DNA of 13,473 nt from CAZULF01 sp964621215 (GTDB lineage Bacteria > Pseudomonadota > Gammaproteobacteria > UBA1113), in NCBI GenBank assembly GCA_964621215.1, contig CAZULF010000059.1, forward strand, positions 1-13,473, in the 5' to 3' direction. The translations under genes were made by a program, and so were the position numbers. The notes beneath the pieces are model-generated. The model did not search any database, had not been told where the DNA came from, and saw only the letters and a list, made by a program, of their open reading frames with translations. Below, piece after piece: positions 1 to 7,760 of the stretch (position 1 is the first letter of the stretch; every line of letters starts with the position of its first letter).

Positions 1-507
1 TCCGCAACACTTTTTAAATTTTTTGTCACTACCACAACTACATGGATCATTGCGTCCTATTTTCGGTGATGCATGCCGAATCGGTTCAGCGGCATGATGG
101 TGGTGATGCGCATGATGCTCCAATGGCTTCCCACCTACGTAATACCAATGCCCATCTTCTAAAAGAAACTCACTGGCTTCTTGCAGATGATCATGTCGAC
201 CCTTTGCATCATTGTAATGCGCCACAAACTCCACTACCCCTTTAGTCGGAGACAACATAAACGTCCGCACAATATCCAATCCCAACCATTCCGACTCTTT
301 AGCAAAACGAAACGAATCAGCCCGCTTAAATTTCGCCGCTGCTGTCTCTCGACAAGTCCGCTCAAGATGATCCACATTCACTAACACATGGGCCGTATAC
401 CGCGATCGCATCAACGCCTCTGGTGTCGGGGCCGCGAGTGTTTGTATGAGATAAGGCTCGCAACAGGTTTCATATGATTTGCCTGAATGACATGGACAAC
501 GTGACAT
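1..507 (-). CDS. ychJ: YchJ/UPF0225-like SEC-C motif protein, 3' end cut by window edge
   Basis: The minus-strand frame is open from an ATG at 507 to the window edge (169 codons, no stop seen). A good Shine-Dalgarno (GGAGG, plus positions 513-517) sits 5 nt upstream. The protein opens with a SEC-C-type cluster (MSRCPCHSGKSYETCC; Cys4, 6, 15, 16) and ends with a second, GRNDPCSCGSDKKFKKCCG (residues 151-169; Cys156, 158, 167, 168). Between them is a domain matching the YchJ middle region (RSRYTAHV near residue 37, FVAHY later). This N- and C-terminal SEC-C arrangement is typical of YchJ/UPF0225. SEC-C motifs bind zinc; the cellular role of YchJ is not established. A histidine-rich linker (HHAHHHHH) precedes the last motif, which is unusual and may bind metal. 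The stop probably lies within a few codons beyond the edge. It is divergent from the repeat-protein gene at 721. Confidence 0.88.
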   Translation of the reverse strand, partial: MSRCPCHSGKSYETCCEPYLIQTLAAPTPEALMRSRYTAHVLVNVDHLERTCRETAAAKFKRADSFRFAKESEWLGLDIVRTFMLSPTKGVVEFVAHYNDAKGRHDHLQEASEFLLEDGHWYYVGGKPLEHHAHHHHHAAEPIRHASPKIGRNDPCSCGSDKKFKKCCG

Positions 508-535
508 AACAACCTCCAGTTTATTGTAGGATAGT

Positions 536-563
536 CGCTAGTATACATGCGTAGTACGTCTAT
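536..563. repeat. 28-nt direct repeat, left copy
   Basis: Starts with CGCTAGTATACATGCGTA, which recurs exactly at 4999-5016. Over 28 nt the two copies match at 25 positions. The core is an imperfect palindrome centred on GTATAC. The copies bracket the two-frame repeat-protein module exactly, lying in the spacers just outside it. On the minus strand this copy contains TATACT (plus 540-545), so it could also contribute a -10 element for the ychJ-like gene. That reading does not fit the second copy, which has no gene downstream in that direction. Confidence 0.7.
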
Positions 564-679
564 GCAACTGACCGTTCTCAATCAGGAAAAGCATTTGTCT
601 AGAGGAATAGTAGAGAGGGGCATTAGCCTGCTCCCCTTTGGATGTTGCATCGCATTTCGAGGAGGAAGGCGTCTGGATA

Positions 680-688
680 TGCTATACT
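680..688 (+). promoter_or_regulatory. Candidate extended -10 promoter for the repeat-protein gene
   Basis: TGCTATACT is an extended -10 element (TGn plus a 5/6 match to TATAAT). No good -35 is visible at the usual distance, as often found for extended -10 promoters. Transcription would start near 695 and give a leader of about 25 nt before the ATG at 721. Apart from this and the 28-nt repeat, I see nothing in the 508-720 spacer. Confidence 0.4.
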
Positions 689-720
689 AATAAGAAACAA
701 ACCAAACATGTAGTAACATT

Positions 721-3700
721 ATGATATATTTTGAATTATATGATTATGTTTTTGGTGATGCGGCAAAAATCGACGTTAACGGGCGCGTTCCTGCGGACAA
801 ACGGCAAGGGGTTATTGATAAGAAAAAAGCGAAAATAACGCAATTTATGACGGAGCTTTTTTACCCGACGCCCGTTGAAAGGAGATATTTTTATCTAAGA
901 GGTCTGTTTGAATTATTAACGCGACGTAATACAGAAGCGAGTCAACAGTTAAAAAGTCTATTGATTGAATTATTGGCGAAGCTACCGCCAGAATACGTGC
1001 CCATGTCTGAACAAACAAAAGCCTACCATTTTCCCGAAGACCGAGCGATCGCTGACCAATTTGATCAACTCAACACAGAATATAAATATTTTAATACAGA
1101 AGATAACGAGCAAGCACGTCAAGATTTTAATCAGTTTTTCAAGGCAGTCAAATTGATTTGTGATTTCGTTGAGCATAAAGACCCCGATCAACCTAATTAT
1201 CCCGATGTCGCTTTATTAGCATACAAAATACTGGTTTATTTTGGTGGGTGTCACGACTCAGGTTCTTCTTTATTTCGATATGTAATAGAGTATTTGAAAG
1301 CCAATACACAACAACAGCAAGATCTAGGTACCATTTTCTATAGAAAATTACCCATTAATGATCCCGCTTTACGGTATATGGAATCCTGGAAAAAATTAAT
1401 TAAACAATACGGTAAAGAAGCCTTGCAGTGGTTTTCTCAAGCAAGCCTTATTGAACAACAGTTATCGACAGATTCACTCACTCGAGAACAGATTAAAGAG
1501 ATATTAGCGCGTGTGACATATAAAAGAAAAGATGAATATCCGGAGTTAGCAAAAATCTGTTTAGAGCTCAATAAAGAAGAAGCAATTTTTGATGAATGTT
1601 TAGAGATAGAGAAGCAAAGGAAAAAAGAAGATAATTTACCTACAGTTTATCTAGATGGCAGTAAACTGGAATCTGGTGAGCCGAATTGCAGTCGATATTA
1701 TTTAGTGAAGTTACCTATAGATGATCCAAAAGCCTATTTTTTAGGGGAGTATACAGATTGTTGCCAGTATATCGGAAATAACGGTGAGGGATGCGTTCTT
1801 TCTGGTGTGACAGAACCGAATAATGGATTTTTAGTGCTGTTAAAAGCAAAAAAAACAAAATACGATCATCCTTTAATTGAAGGCAGGATTAACTACGAAC
1901 AATTCGATATCGTAGGACAAGGTTATATGTGGCTTAGTCAGGAAGACAATCTAGTCATTGATTCATGGGAAAACTTACGTCCAGCAGCAGATGATAAGAT
2001 TGTCGAGAAAATGTTACCGGCTTGGGCTAACGAAGTGACTCAGCAATGTCCTAACATTCTTCGTGTAACCATTGGCTGTGGTGGGAAAACACCTATAAGT
2101 ATGCAAGAAAAGGTTGTAGATTATCCAGAGAAAATAGCCGAAGGATTTCAGTATGAAGATTCAAATACTCAAGCACTAGTTTATTTGAATGAAGATACAT
2201 TATCTCAACGAATTGAAACAATTTGTCAACAATATGGCATTGATCCAAGAGAGCTTTCCACGTTGCCTATTTATTCCTTAATCCAGGTAGAAGCGGTTGC
2301 TATCGCTATGCAACATCATTTTTCTTATTTCCAATCTTCTTCGTTTACCGAAGAGACCGAACGACAAGAAGGCGCAAAAATTTTAGCAATATTAAGCTAT
2401 TTAAAACGACGAGAGATATTAACAAAAGAAAATTTATCTTACCTAGAGGATTGTTTGAAGAAGATAGCATTGAGAAAAGACATTTTGTTTTTCGGACCGG
2501 GATTAAACGCATTACAGTATCTTGTGTATGGCATCAGCAAATTGTATGCGCTGAAAATGTTGACAGATAGCGCTTACCAATTATTTATGAGCAATATAGA
2601 CATCAAAAGCATAGATAAAGAAAAAGTAGAAGAAACGATCAGTGCTATACAGAGTATTCTTGAGTTTCCGACTAGTAGAGAGTTAACTGCTTCAGAACTG
2701 GCAAAATGGATGCCCTCATTTTTGCAAGGCGATAAAGGGATCTTGGCTGCAAAAATAAAGATTTTTTGCGGTATATTTCCTTTGTCTACAGAAGTTGAAA
2801 GTATTCAAGAGAAACCGCATTTTTCCTTGATGCGCCAGTTAAGAGAAAAAGAGCTTTTAACGGATGATGTCATTAGTCGATTGATACAACAGGCTAATAA
2901 TTTTTTAATGATATGTGTAGCCATTAACTCATTGATAGATAAAAATCTATTTTATCAACAAAACATTGCCACACGGTTTTTATCCTATGCCATAAGTCAA
3001 TATGCCCTGGAGGCAGCAAACGCATTAGTTATGTTAAACAATGCCGAGATATTGACAGAAGCAAATGTGGCAGTCATTTTAGCAAATGAAACTACTAGCA
3101 TGTATGCGACCTTAACAACTAACACTCTGATTAATCTACATCAACGTCAGTTACTGACGAATAAGGTAAGACAATTTCTGATAGAAAAAAATAATTATGT
3201 GAAAACACTGGATATGGCAATTGCTATATTAATGGATAATGATTTATTGGACGAAACGAATTCAGCAGTGCTTCTGACAAGCGAAATAGCCGTCATGTAT
3301 GCGGAGAAGGTTGCGAATGGCATGGTGCTATTGCATCAAACAGGGTGCTTGACTGAAGAGGAACGGACATTGTTTTCTGAAGAAATAAGGATCGCATCGC
3401 AAGCAGAAACAGCCAGTCAAATAATCATTTTTCTAGCCACTAAAAACATAGTGCTGAAGAATAAAAAACAGCAACTCCCCATTTTATTACAAATGAAGGA
3501 TCCTATAAATCAAATAAAGGCCATAGTCCGTTCTTTAGAAGAAAACAAACTGCTAACGCAAAATTATTTCGATAAATTATTTGACACTCAAAACAGCATG
3601 GATTGTGAATCTGTTACGCGAGTGGCAAATGCATTGGTAAAATTAAGTAAAGCAGGCATGCTGGCAGAGGAGTACATTCAACGGGTTTCGCATGGGGATG

Positions 3701-4191
3701 CAAGAGAGTATGCAGATACCTTAGCCGATGCGTTGATTGCGTTACGAGATGAGGACCTTTTAACTGAAGCGTATGCTCATGATCTGTCGCAGCATCCAGC
3801 ACTTCGGTATTTGCCCTCCATCATTAACGGAATGCGCATATTAAAGAAGAACCGCCAACTGACAACGGAACATTACCGAGCTTTAGTCGGTCATGAAGAA
3901 ATCATGAAGCACGCCGATAAAGCAGCAAGCGCATTCATTATTATGACGAATGGCGGCGTAGAATTACGCGAATTAACAAGCCGTCTGATAAATGAAAAAT
4001 CATTACGACAAGCGCCGTATATTGCTATAGCCTTAGTGGCGTTACATTTTTCTCAGTTATGGATACCCAAATATCTGGAGAAGATGCAGAAGAAGATTAA
4101 TAGAGAGTTATATAATTCTAGAGTAGCAGAATCAATGCAGAAAATCGGGGGGGCTATTCAAGAAATTAATGGAATCAAAAATAGCGTATAA
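721..4191 (+). CDS. Large helical-repeat protein of unknown function (1156 aa), probable first part of a split gene
   Basis: I do not recognise a named family. The ATG at 721 is the first in frame after a stop at 691; no clear Shine-Dalgarno is present. Residues 1-340 are mainly charged helix. Residues ~341-458 form a compact module with ordered motifs: TDCCQYIGNNGEGC (345-358), PNNGFLVLL, GQGYMWLS (from 399), DSWENL (from 414) and VTIGCGGKTP (449-458). I recall similar CCQ...GxxGE...DxxE segments in uncharacterised phage and Legionellales proteins but can give them no function. From ~700 to ~1130 there are about 13 helical repeats of ~33 residues with the pattern A-x-A-L-x-x-L-x(4-5)-LLTE (e.g. 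NALVKLSKAGMLAEEY, DALIALRDEDLLTEAY). Weaker copies start near 545. No signal peptide or membrane segment is seen. The size, repeats and context suggest a host-interaction protein (inference). The last nine codons follow a G7 tract and may be out of the true frame. Confidence 0.8.
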   Translation: MIYFELYDYVFGDAAKIDVNGRVPADKRQGVIDKKKAKITQFMTELFYPTPVERRYFYLRGLFELLTRRNTEASQQLKSLLIELLAKLPPEYVPMSEQTKAYHFPEDRAIADQFDQLNTEYKYFNTEDNEQARQDFNQFFKAVKLICDFVEHKDPDQPNYPDVALLAYKILVYFGGCHDSGSSLFRYVIEYLKANTQQQQDLGTIFYRKLPINDPALRYMESWKKLIKQYGKEALQWFSQASLIEQQLSTDSLTREQIKEILARVTYKRKDEYPELAKICLELNKEEAIFDECLEIEKQRKKEDNLPTVYLDGSKLESGEPNCSRYYLVKLPIDDPKAYFLGEYTDCCQYIGNNGEGCVLSGVTEPNNGFLVLLKAKKTKYDHPLIEGRINYEQFDIVGQGYMWLSQEDNLVIDSWENLRPAADDKIVEKMLPAWANEVTQQCPNILRVTIGCGGKTPISMQEKVVDYPEKIAEGFQYEDSNTQALVYLNEDTLSQRIETICQQYGIDPRELSTLPIYSLIQVEAVAIAMQHHFSYFQSSSFTEETERQEGAKILAILSYLKRREILTKENLSYLEDCLKKIALRKDILFFGPGLNALQYLVYGISKLYALKMLTDSAYQLFMSNIDIKSIDKEKVEETISAIQSILEFPTSRELTASELAKWMPSFLQGDKGILAAKIKIFCGIFPLSTEVESIQEKPHFSLMRQLREKELLTDDVISRLIQQANNFLMICVAINSLIDKNLFYQQNIATRFLSYAISQYALEAANALVMLNNAEILTEANVAVILANETTSMYATLTTNTLINLHQRQLLTNKVRQFLIEKNNYVKTLDMAIAILMDNDLLDETNSAVLLTSEIAVMYAEKVANGMVLLHQTGCLTEEERTLFSEEIRIASQAETASQIIIFLATKNIVLKNKKQQLPILLQMKDPINQIKAIVRSLEENKLLTQNYFDKLFDTQNSMDCESVTRVANALVKLSKAGMLAEEYIQRVSHGDAREYADTLADALIALRDEDLLTEAYAHDLSQHPALRYLPSIINGMRILKKNRQLTTEHYRALVGHEEIMKHADKAASAFIIMTNGGVELRELTSRLINEKSLRQAPYIAIALVALHFSQLWIPKYLEKMQKKINRELYNSRVAESMQKIGGAIQEINGIKNSV
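4147..4153 (+). other. G7 homopolymer where the two repeat-protein frames can be joined
   Basis: Seven consecutive G residues lie 38 nt before the stop of the 1156-codon frame. With six Gs the frame would read KIGGLFKKLMESK and continue into the downstream 275-codon frame without a stop, giving about 1424 residues. The downstream frame is open across this whole junction. Possible causes are a sequencing or assembly indel, a recent inactivating mutation, slipped-strand phase variation, or polymerase slippage. Confidence 0.75.
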
Positions 4192-4996
4192 AGCGACTCA
4201 GGAAGAGAGTGAAAAGAAAAAAATTTTAGAACCGTATCGTCCTCAATACCATCGGTTAATTACCGAAGATATATTGACAGACTCATGTCGTTATCTGTTG
4301 TTACATAATGCATCATCGGTTAATTTTATTCTTTCAACGATGGTAGGATTAGCGGATGCAGGACTCTTTAACGAAGAAAATGCATCAACCTTAGTCGATT
4401 TATTACAAATGCAATGTTTAGACCAAACGTCACAAAGGCAAATGATGCAAGGAAATGTTGCTATTGAACAGCTACATCGCCATAACTGTCTTACTGTGGA
4501 GGTGCGCGCTGTCATCGCTAAAGGTTATAGAGATTTAACGGCACTGACTCAAGCTGTCATCTTATTAAATGAATATCACTTGCTATTGCCTGCACATTTA
4601 AATAATCTCGTTATTTATGCGGGATACGGTGCAGATACGATCGCAAAAATAACCGTGTTGTTATCTCAACACTCAGCATTAGATGCGCAGTTATTGGAAC
4701 AATTGTTACATTTGTATGATAATGAGTTTGATCCGGCATCATCGCAAAAAAAAGTAGAGCAGCTTGCTGTACAGTTAGAAAAGCTGGCGGATAAACAATT
4801 GCTTACTATCGAAGCTATCAATAGAATCATTGAGAAAAAAGGCGATGCAGATGAATGCGATAGGATTATACAGGGCCATATCCTATCTAATGCATTGAAA
4901 AGTCCTTCACGCTTATTTGTCTCTCCCGACCTTCCTGGTACAAGGCCAGAGTCACCACCCAGTTCTCCCTCCTCAAAGCCACCAGCGAAAAACTAA
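4169..4996 (+). CDS. Helical-repeat protein with Pro/Ser-rich tail; probable C-terminal part of the preceding gene
   Basis: This frame overlaps the upstream one by 23 nt. It has no convincing ribosome binding site ahead of its ATG, and the frame is open upstream through the G7 tract. It carries the same ~33-residue repeats (VGLADAGLFNEENASTLVDL, AVILLNEYHLLLPAHL, VQLEKLADKQLLTIEA), so the repeat array of the upstream protein runs on into it. A charged hinge (EESEKKK) comes just after the start. The last ~30 residues are Pro/Ser-rich (PESPPSSPSSKPP) and look disordered. The simplest view is the C-terminal fifth of one ~1424-residue protein split by a one-base indel; a real translationally coupled second gene is possible. 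A long A run (A8, near 4746) lies in the frame but does not disrupt it. Function unknown. Confidence 0.7.
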   Translation: MESKIAYKATQEESEKKKILEPYRPQYHRLITEDILTDSCRYLLLHNASSVNFILSTMVGLADAGLFNEENASTLVDLLQMQCLDQTSQRQMMQGNVAIEQLHRHNCLTVEVRAVIAKGYRDLTALTQAVILLNEYHLLLPAHLNNLVIYAGYGADTIAKITVLLSQHSALDAQLLEQLLHLYDNEFDPASSQKKVEQLAVQLEKLADKQLLTIEAINRIIEKKGDADECDRIIQGHILSNALKSPSRLFVSPDLPGTRPESPPSSPSSKPPAKN

Positions 4997-4998
4997 TA

Positions 4999-5026
4999 CG
5001 CTAGTATACATGCGTAATATATCTAT
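4999..5026. repeat. 28-nt direct repeat, right copy
   Basis: Begins three nt after the stop of the 275-codon frame, with CGCTAGTATACATGCGTA identical to 536-553, then ATATATCTAT against GTACGTCTAT. It has the same orientation as the left copy. See the left copy for the interpretation. Confidence 0.7.
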
Positions 5027-5140
5027 CTAAAGTTTAGGATGGGGGCGTTCTCATCTTCGTTGGGAAAAAATGGAATGGTTTTCATTAAAATATTCTTTGA
5101 CAAGGTGTGGGAAACTGGGATGTGAATAAGCAGGCAGGTT

Positions 5141-5194
5141 CCTTCTCCCGCAACTGAAGTCAAAATGGGCTAGAAGCATAAATGCGGGAGAGGG
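5141..5194. repeat. 54-nt imperfect palindromic element, copy 1 (upstream of fic)
   Basis: Ends in complementary arms: CCTTCTCCCGC at the left and GCGGGAGAGGG at the right (one mismatch pair). The 32-nt centre includes AAAATGGGCTAGAA. It matches 6966-7019 at 47 of 54 positions, same length and orientation. The architecture fits a small dispersed palindromic repeat (REP- or MITE-like). The rest of 5027-5213 shows nothing I can name. Confidence 0.75.
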
Positions 5195-5216
5195 CCACTT
5201 TATCGTACATATACGA

Positions 5217-5382
5217 GTGTTTTATAACAAAACGGACTATTTACAGATATTTTTATACATTTGCGGATGTTTTATGACAGCTCTCAGGGTTAAAGTTGTT
5301 TTTATTACAGTCTTCTGCTAGTATTTTATAACCAAAACATATAAAAGCGAACGTTTTATAACCGTTGCGAGTGTTTTTATAC
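5217..5382 (+). promoter_or_regulatory. Array of seven degenerate GTTTTATAAC motifs upstream of the Fic gene
   Basis: Copies lie at 5217-5228 (GTGTTTTATAAC), 5246-5258 (GATATTTTTATAC), 5266-5278 (GATGTTTTATGAC), 5295-5308 (GTTGTTTTTATTAC), 5321-5332 (GTATTTTATAAC), 5350-5362 (AACGTTTTATAAC) and 5369-5382 (GAGTGTTTTTATAC). The TTTTAT cores are spaced 31, 19, 30, 24, 30 and 21 nt, so pairs recur about every 50-54 nt. All point the same way and stop just before the gene. The layout is that of a cooperative operator array. The C-terminal region of the Fic protein is a candidate binder (inference). Confidence 0.6.
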
Positions 5383-5393
5383 ATTTTTATATC
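5365..5393 (+). promoter_or_regulatory. Candidate promoter of the Fic gene
   Basis: TTGCGA (5365-5370), a 17-nt spacer, then TATATC (5388-5393), each 4/6 to consensus. The seventh motif of the upstream array fills the spacer, so a protein bound there would block RNA polymerase. Confidence 0.35.
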
Positions 5394-5409
5394 AATATAG
5401 AGCAAAAGT

Positions 5410-6918
5410 ATGGATAAAATATCAATTGGCTATCAAGCAATATGTGAGAAGCTAAGCCTCAGGACGTTACCACATTATCGGGAGTCCTATGTTACGAGAC
5501 AAGGTCGCGGCAAAATAATCTTAGATAATCACCATGAAACCCACATTTATCCAAAAACATATGCCTTAAAAAATGAAAATGATCTTTTAGAACATTTAGA
5601 GTTTGCGTTGAAACATGAGGACGTCAATCTTGCCATTATCAAGGCTCTTTTTGAGAATCTAGAGAAAAGTGAGATCACGCAATACATTCAAAAGCAACCG
5701 AATGGTATTTACTCAAGACGAATATGGTATTTTTATGAATTTTTAATGGAAGAGGTATTAAATTTACCTGACTGCCAAGGGCTTAAATACATTGATTTAA
5801 TTGATGCAGAAAAATATTTTACCTGCAAAGCACGTAAAAGTTCTCGACATGCAGTGAACGATAATTTATTAGGGAATAAGCATTTTTGTCCATTTGTTCT
5901 TCGTACAGAAAAAATAAACACGTATATAAAGTCTGACTTGGATCTTAAGGCAACAAAAATTTTAAAAAAATATGACCCCTTTTTAATCACCCGTGCTTGT
6001 CATTATCTTTACACTAAAGAAACGATGTCGTCTTATCAGATTGAAAGAGAGCAACCCGATAAAACCAGAGTCATTCGTTTTATTGAAGTATTGCAAAAAC
6101 TCTCTACACTAGACGAAATATCGAAAGAAAAATTAATCGAATTACAAAATATTATTGTCGATCCGAGGTTTAAAGATACAGATTACCGTCATAATCAAAA
6201 TTATGTTGGTGAGAATGTGAGTCCATATTTACAAAAAATACATTACATTTCTCCTAAGCCGGAAGATGTTCCTGATTTAATGTCTGGATTACTAGATTCG
6301 TTAAGTAGGATGTTAATGTCTCAAGTTCACCCGGTAGTTATTGCTGCAGTGATATCTTTTGGTTTTGTATTTATTCATCCTTTTGAAGATGGAAATGGAA
6401 GAATTCACCGGCTATTAATACATTATATTTTGTCTAAACAACACTTCACTCCGAGAGAAATCATTTTTCCTGTATCATCAGTGATGTTGAAAAATATGAA
6501 CGCATATGATGCTGTATTAGAATCATTTTCTAAGCCACTATTATCTAGGCTAACCAACTACAATTTATCCGATGATGGTGCCATGTGTGTGAATCAAGAA
6601 AGTAGGATTTTTTATCAGTACATTGATTTTACTCAGCTAGTAGAATATTTATTTACGTGCATTGAGGATGCTATTTTCAATCACCTTGAGCCAGAGATAA
6701 AATTTATTTTGCTTTATGATAAAACAAAAAAATTAATGCAATCTGTTGTTGATATGCCAGATAAGCAAATAGACTTATTTATTAAATTAACTATGCAAAA
6801 TCAAGGGAGAATATCTGCATCAAAACAAAAACGATATTTTCCCTTGCTACAAAGGAAAGAGATTAATGAACTTGCTCGTATTGTAAAAAACACGATGTTA
6901 AAAGATGAAGAAATTTGA
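5410..6918 (+). CDS. Fic domain protein, likely nucleotidyltransferase (AMPylator), 502 aa
   Basis: The Fic active-site motif is complete: HPFEDGNGRIHR at residues 323-334, with the catalytic His323, the Mg-binding acidic residue (Asp327 or its neighbour), the GNG phosphate-binding turn and the distal Arg334. Fic enzymes transfer AMP, or a related group, from a nucleotide to a hydroxyl side chain of a target protein. Upstream, SSYQIERE (207-214) fits the S-x-x-x-E inhibitory helix with Ser208 and Glu212, which places it in the class with an N-terminal intramolecular inhibitor; Arg replaces the usual G/N after the Glu. Residues 1-190 resemble no domain I can name. The C-terminal ~100 residues end in a helix-turn-helix-like stretch (QGRISASKQKRYFPLL...EINELARIV), common in long Fic proteins. 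No small antitoxin gene lies beside it, consistent with the built-in inhibitor. The ribosome binding site is weak (AGAG at 5399). A host-directed effector role is possible but unproven. Confidence 0.9.
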   Translation: MDKISIGYQAICEKLSLRTLPHYRESYVTRQGRGKIILDNHHETHIYPKTYALKNENDLLEHLEFALKHEDVNLAIIKALFENLEKSEITQYIQKQPNGIYSRRIWYFYEFLMEEVLNLPDCQGLKYIDLIDAEKYFTCKARKSSRHAVNDNLLGNKHFCPFVLRTEKINTYIKSDLDLKATKILKKYDPFLITRACHYLYTKETMSSYQIEREQPDKTRVIRFIEVLQKLSTLDEISKEKLIELQNIIVDPRFKDTDYRHNQNYVGENVSPYLQKIHYISPKPEDVPDLMSGLLDSLSRMLMSQVHPVVIAAVISFGFVFIHPFEDGNGRIHRLLIHYILSKQHFTPREIIFPVSSVMLKNMNAYDAVLESFSKPLLSRLTNYNLSDDGAMCVNQESRIFYQYIDFTQLVEYLFTCIEDAIFNHLEPEIKFILLYDKTKKLMQSVVDMPDKQIDLFIKLTMQNQGRISASKQKRYFPLLQRKEINELARIVKNTMLKDEEI

Positions 6919-6965
6919 GAAATAGCGGCTTTATTCTTTTCGGATAGAAGCTCTTCTCCCCAGTT

Positions 6966-7019
6966 CCCTCTCCCGCGAATGAGGTTAAAATGGGCTAGAA
7001 ACATGAATGCGGGAGAGGG
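6966..7019. repeat. 54-nt imperfect palindromic element, copy 2 (downstream of fic)
   Basis: Arms CCCTCTCCCGC and GCGGGAGAGGG are perfectly complementary over 11 bp. The centre shares AAAATGGGCTAGAA with copy 1. Pairing can be extended outward (CTTCTCCCC at 6953 with GGGGAGGGGG at 7024), giving a G/C-rich stem across about 80 nt. It could also act as a transcription terminator for the Fic gene, although no U-run follows. Nothing else is evident in 6919-7089. Confidence 0.75.
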
Positions 7020-7089
7020 GTTAGGGGAGGGGGTGGTTGAAAATACGTATTTTATTTCTCTTCATTACATTTTTTTGTAATATAGAGAA

Positions 7090-7674
7090 ATGTCTAACGC
7101 TCAATCTCGGAAACAATACATGAAAACCCCTAATTTCACCTTCAAGCCCGCCGCCGAATCACAACGTGAGCTGATCCATAACTGGCTACAACAAGACTAT
7201 ATCCGCGAATGGATACACGGGCAGGGCGCTCAAAACACATTGAATGGATTAGAAAAGTTTTTTCAAGCTCAACGCGAAGGCAAAGGGCTCGATCGGCAAA
7301 CCCATATCACCCAACACTGGATTGGCTATGACGGTGATATACCGATCGTTTATTTTCTTACAACCAATGTGTTGAAAAATACCGATGATGACTATGCGAA
7401 ATATTGCGAAACAGAAGGTTTAGCCATCACGTTAGATATGTTCATTTGTGATGTAGATTATCTTGGAAAAGGTTACGCTGCGCCTTTAATCAAACAATTT
7501 TTAATAAATCAATTTTCTGATGTGACCGAAGTTTTCATCGATCCAGAACAACGCAACACACGAGCCACGCATATTTACCAAAAAGCCGGTTTCCGTATTA
7601 TTGGTGAATTCATTGCCGCTTGGCATCCGGTACCGCATTATATTATGAAGCTGTATATGCAGAACCTTACATGA
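7090..7674 (+). CDS. GNAT-family N-acetyltransferase (aminoglycoside 6'-type fold group)
   Basis: The protein has 194 residues, or 184 if the second ATG (7120, MKTPNFTFKP) is the true start; neither has a strong Shine-Dalgarno. Acetyl-CoA binding motif A is seen at DVDYLGKGYAAPLIKQF (Leu125-Gly126-x-Gly128-Tyr-Ala), followed by DPEQRNTRATHIYQKAGF (151-168), the strand-helix signature of this family. The overall layout matches AAC(6')/RimJ-like GNAT enzymes, which move an acetyl group from acetyl-CoA to an amine. The substrate cannot be read from sequence. The C-terminus is WHPVPHYIMKLYMQ. It stands alone: repeat element upstream, a convergent ATPase gene downstream. A decayed copy of its 3' end appears at 8997-9040. 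Confidence 0.85.
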   Translation: MSNAQSRKQYMKTPNFTFKPAAESQRELIHNWLQQDYIREWIHGQGAQNTLNGLEKFFQAQREGKGLDRQTHITQHWIGYDGDIPIVYFLTTNVLKNTDDDYAKYCETEGLAITLDMFICDVDYLGKGYAAPLIKQFLINQFSDVTEVFIDPEQRNTRATHIYQKAGFRIIGEFIAAWHPVPHYIMKLYMQNLT

Positions 7675-7760
7675 CAAATTAGGTTTTGTTGATAATTCAT
7701 AAAGGTATTATATAAACCCTGTTTTTGCTGAAAATGGACAAAAATGGATAAATATATTTC

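Noticed and set aside
42..384. Two short plus-strand frames at the left end
   Set aside because: They are antisense to the YchJ-like gene, whose SEC-C motifs and ribosome binding site are clear.
690..4191. Ankyrin or TPR repeats in the large protein
   Set aside because: The ~33-residue period suggested ankyrin, but no TPLHxAA-type motif occurs and the pattern does not fit TPR either.
5410..6918. A two-gene Fic toxin-antitoxin pair
   Set aside because: No small FicA-like frame lies next to the Fic gene; the inhibitory motif is inside the protein.
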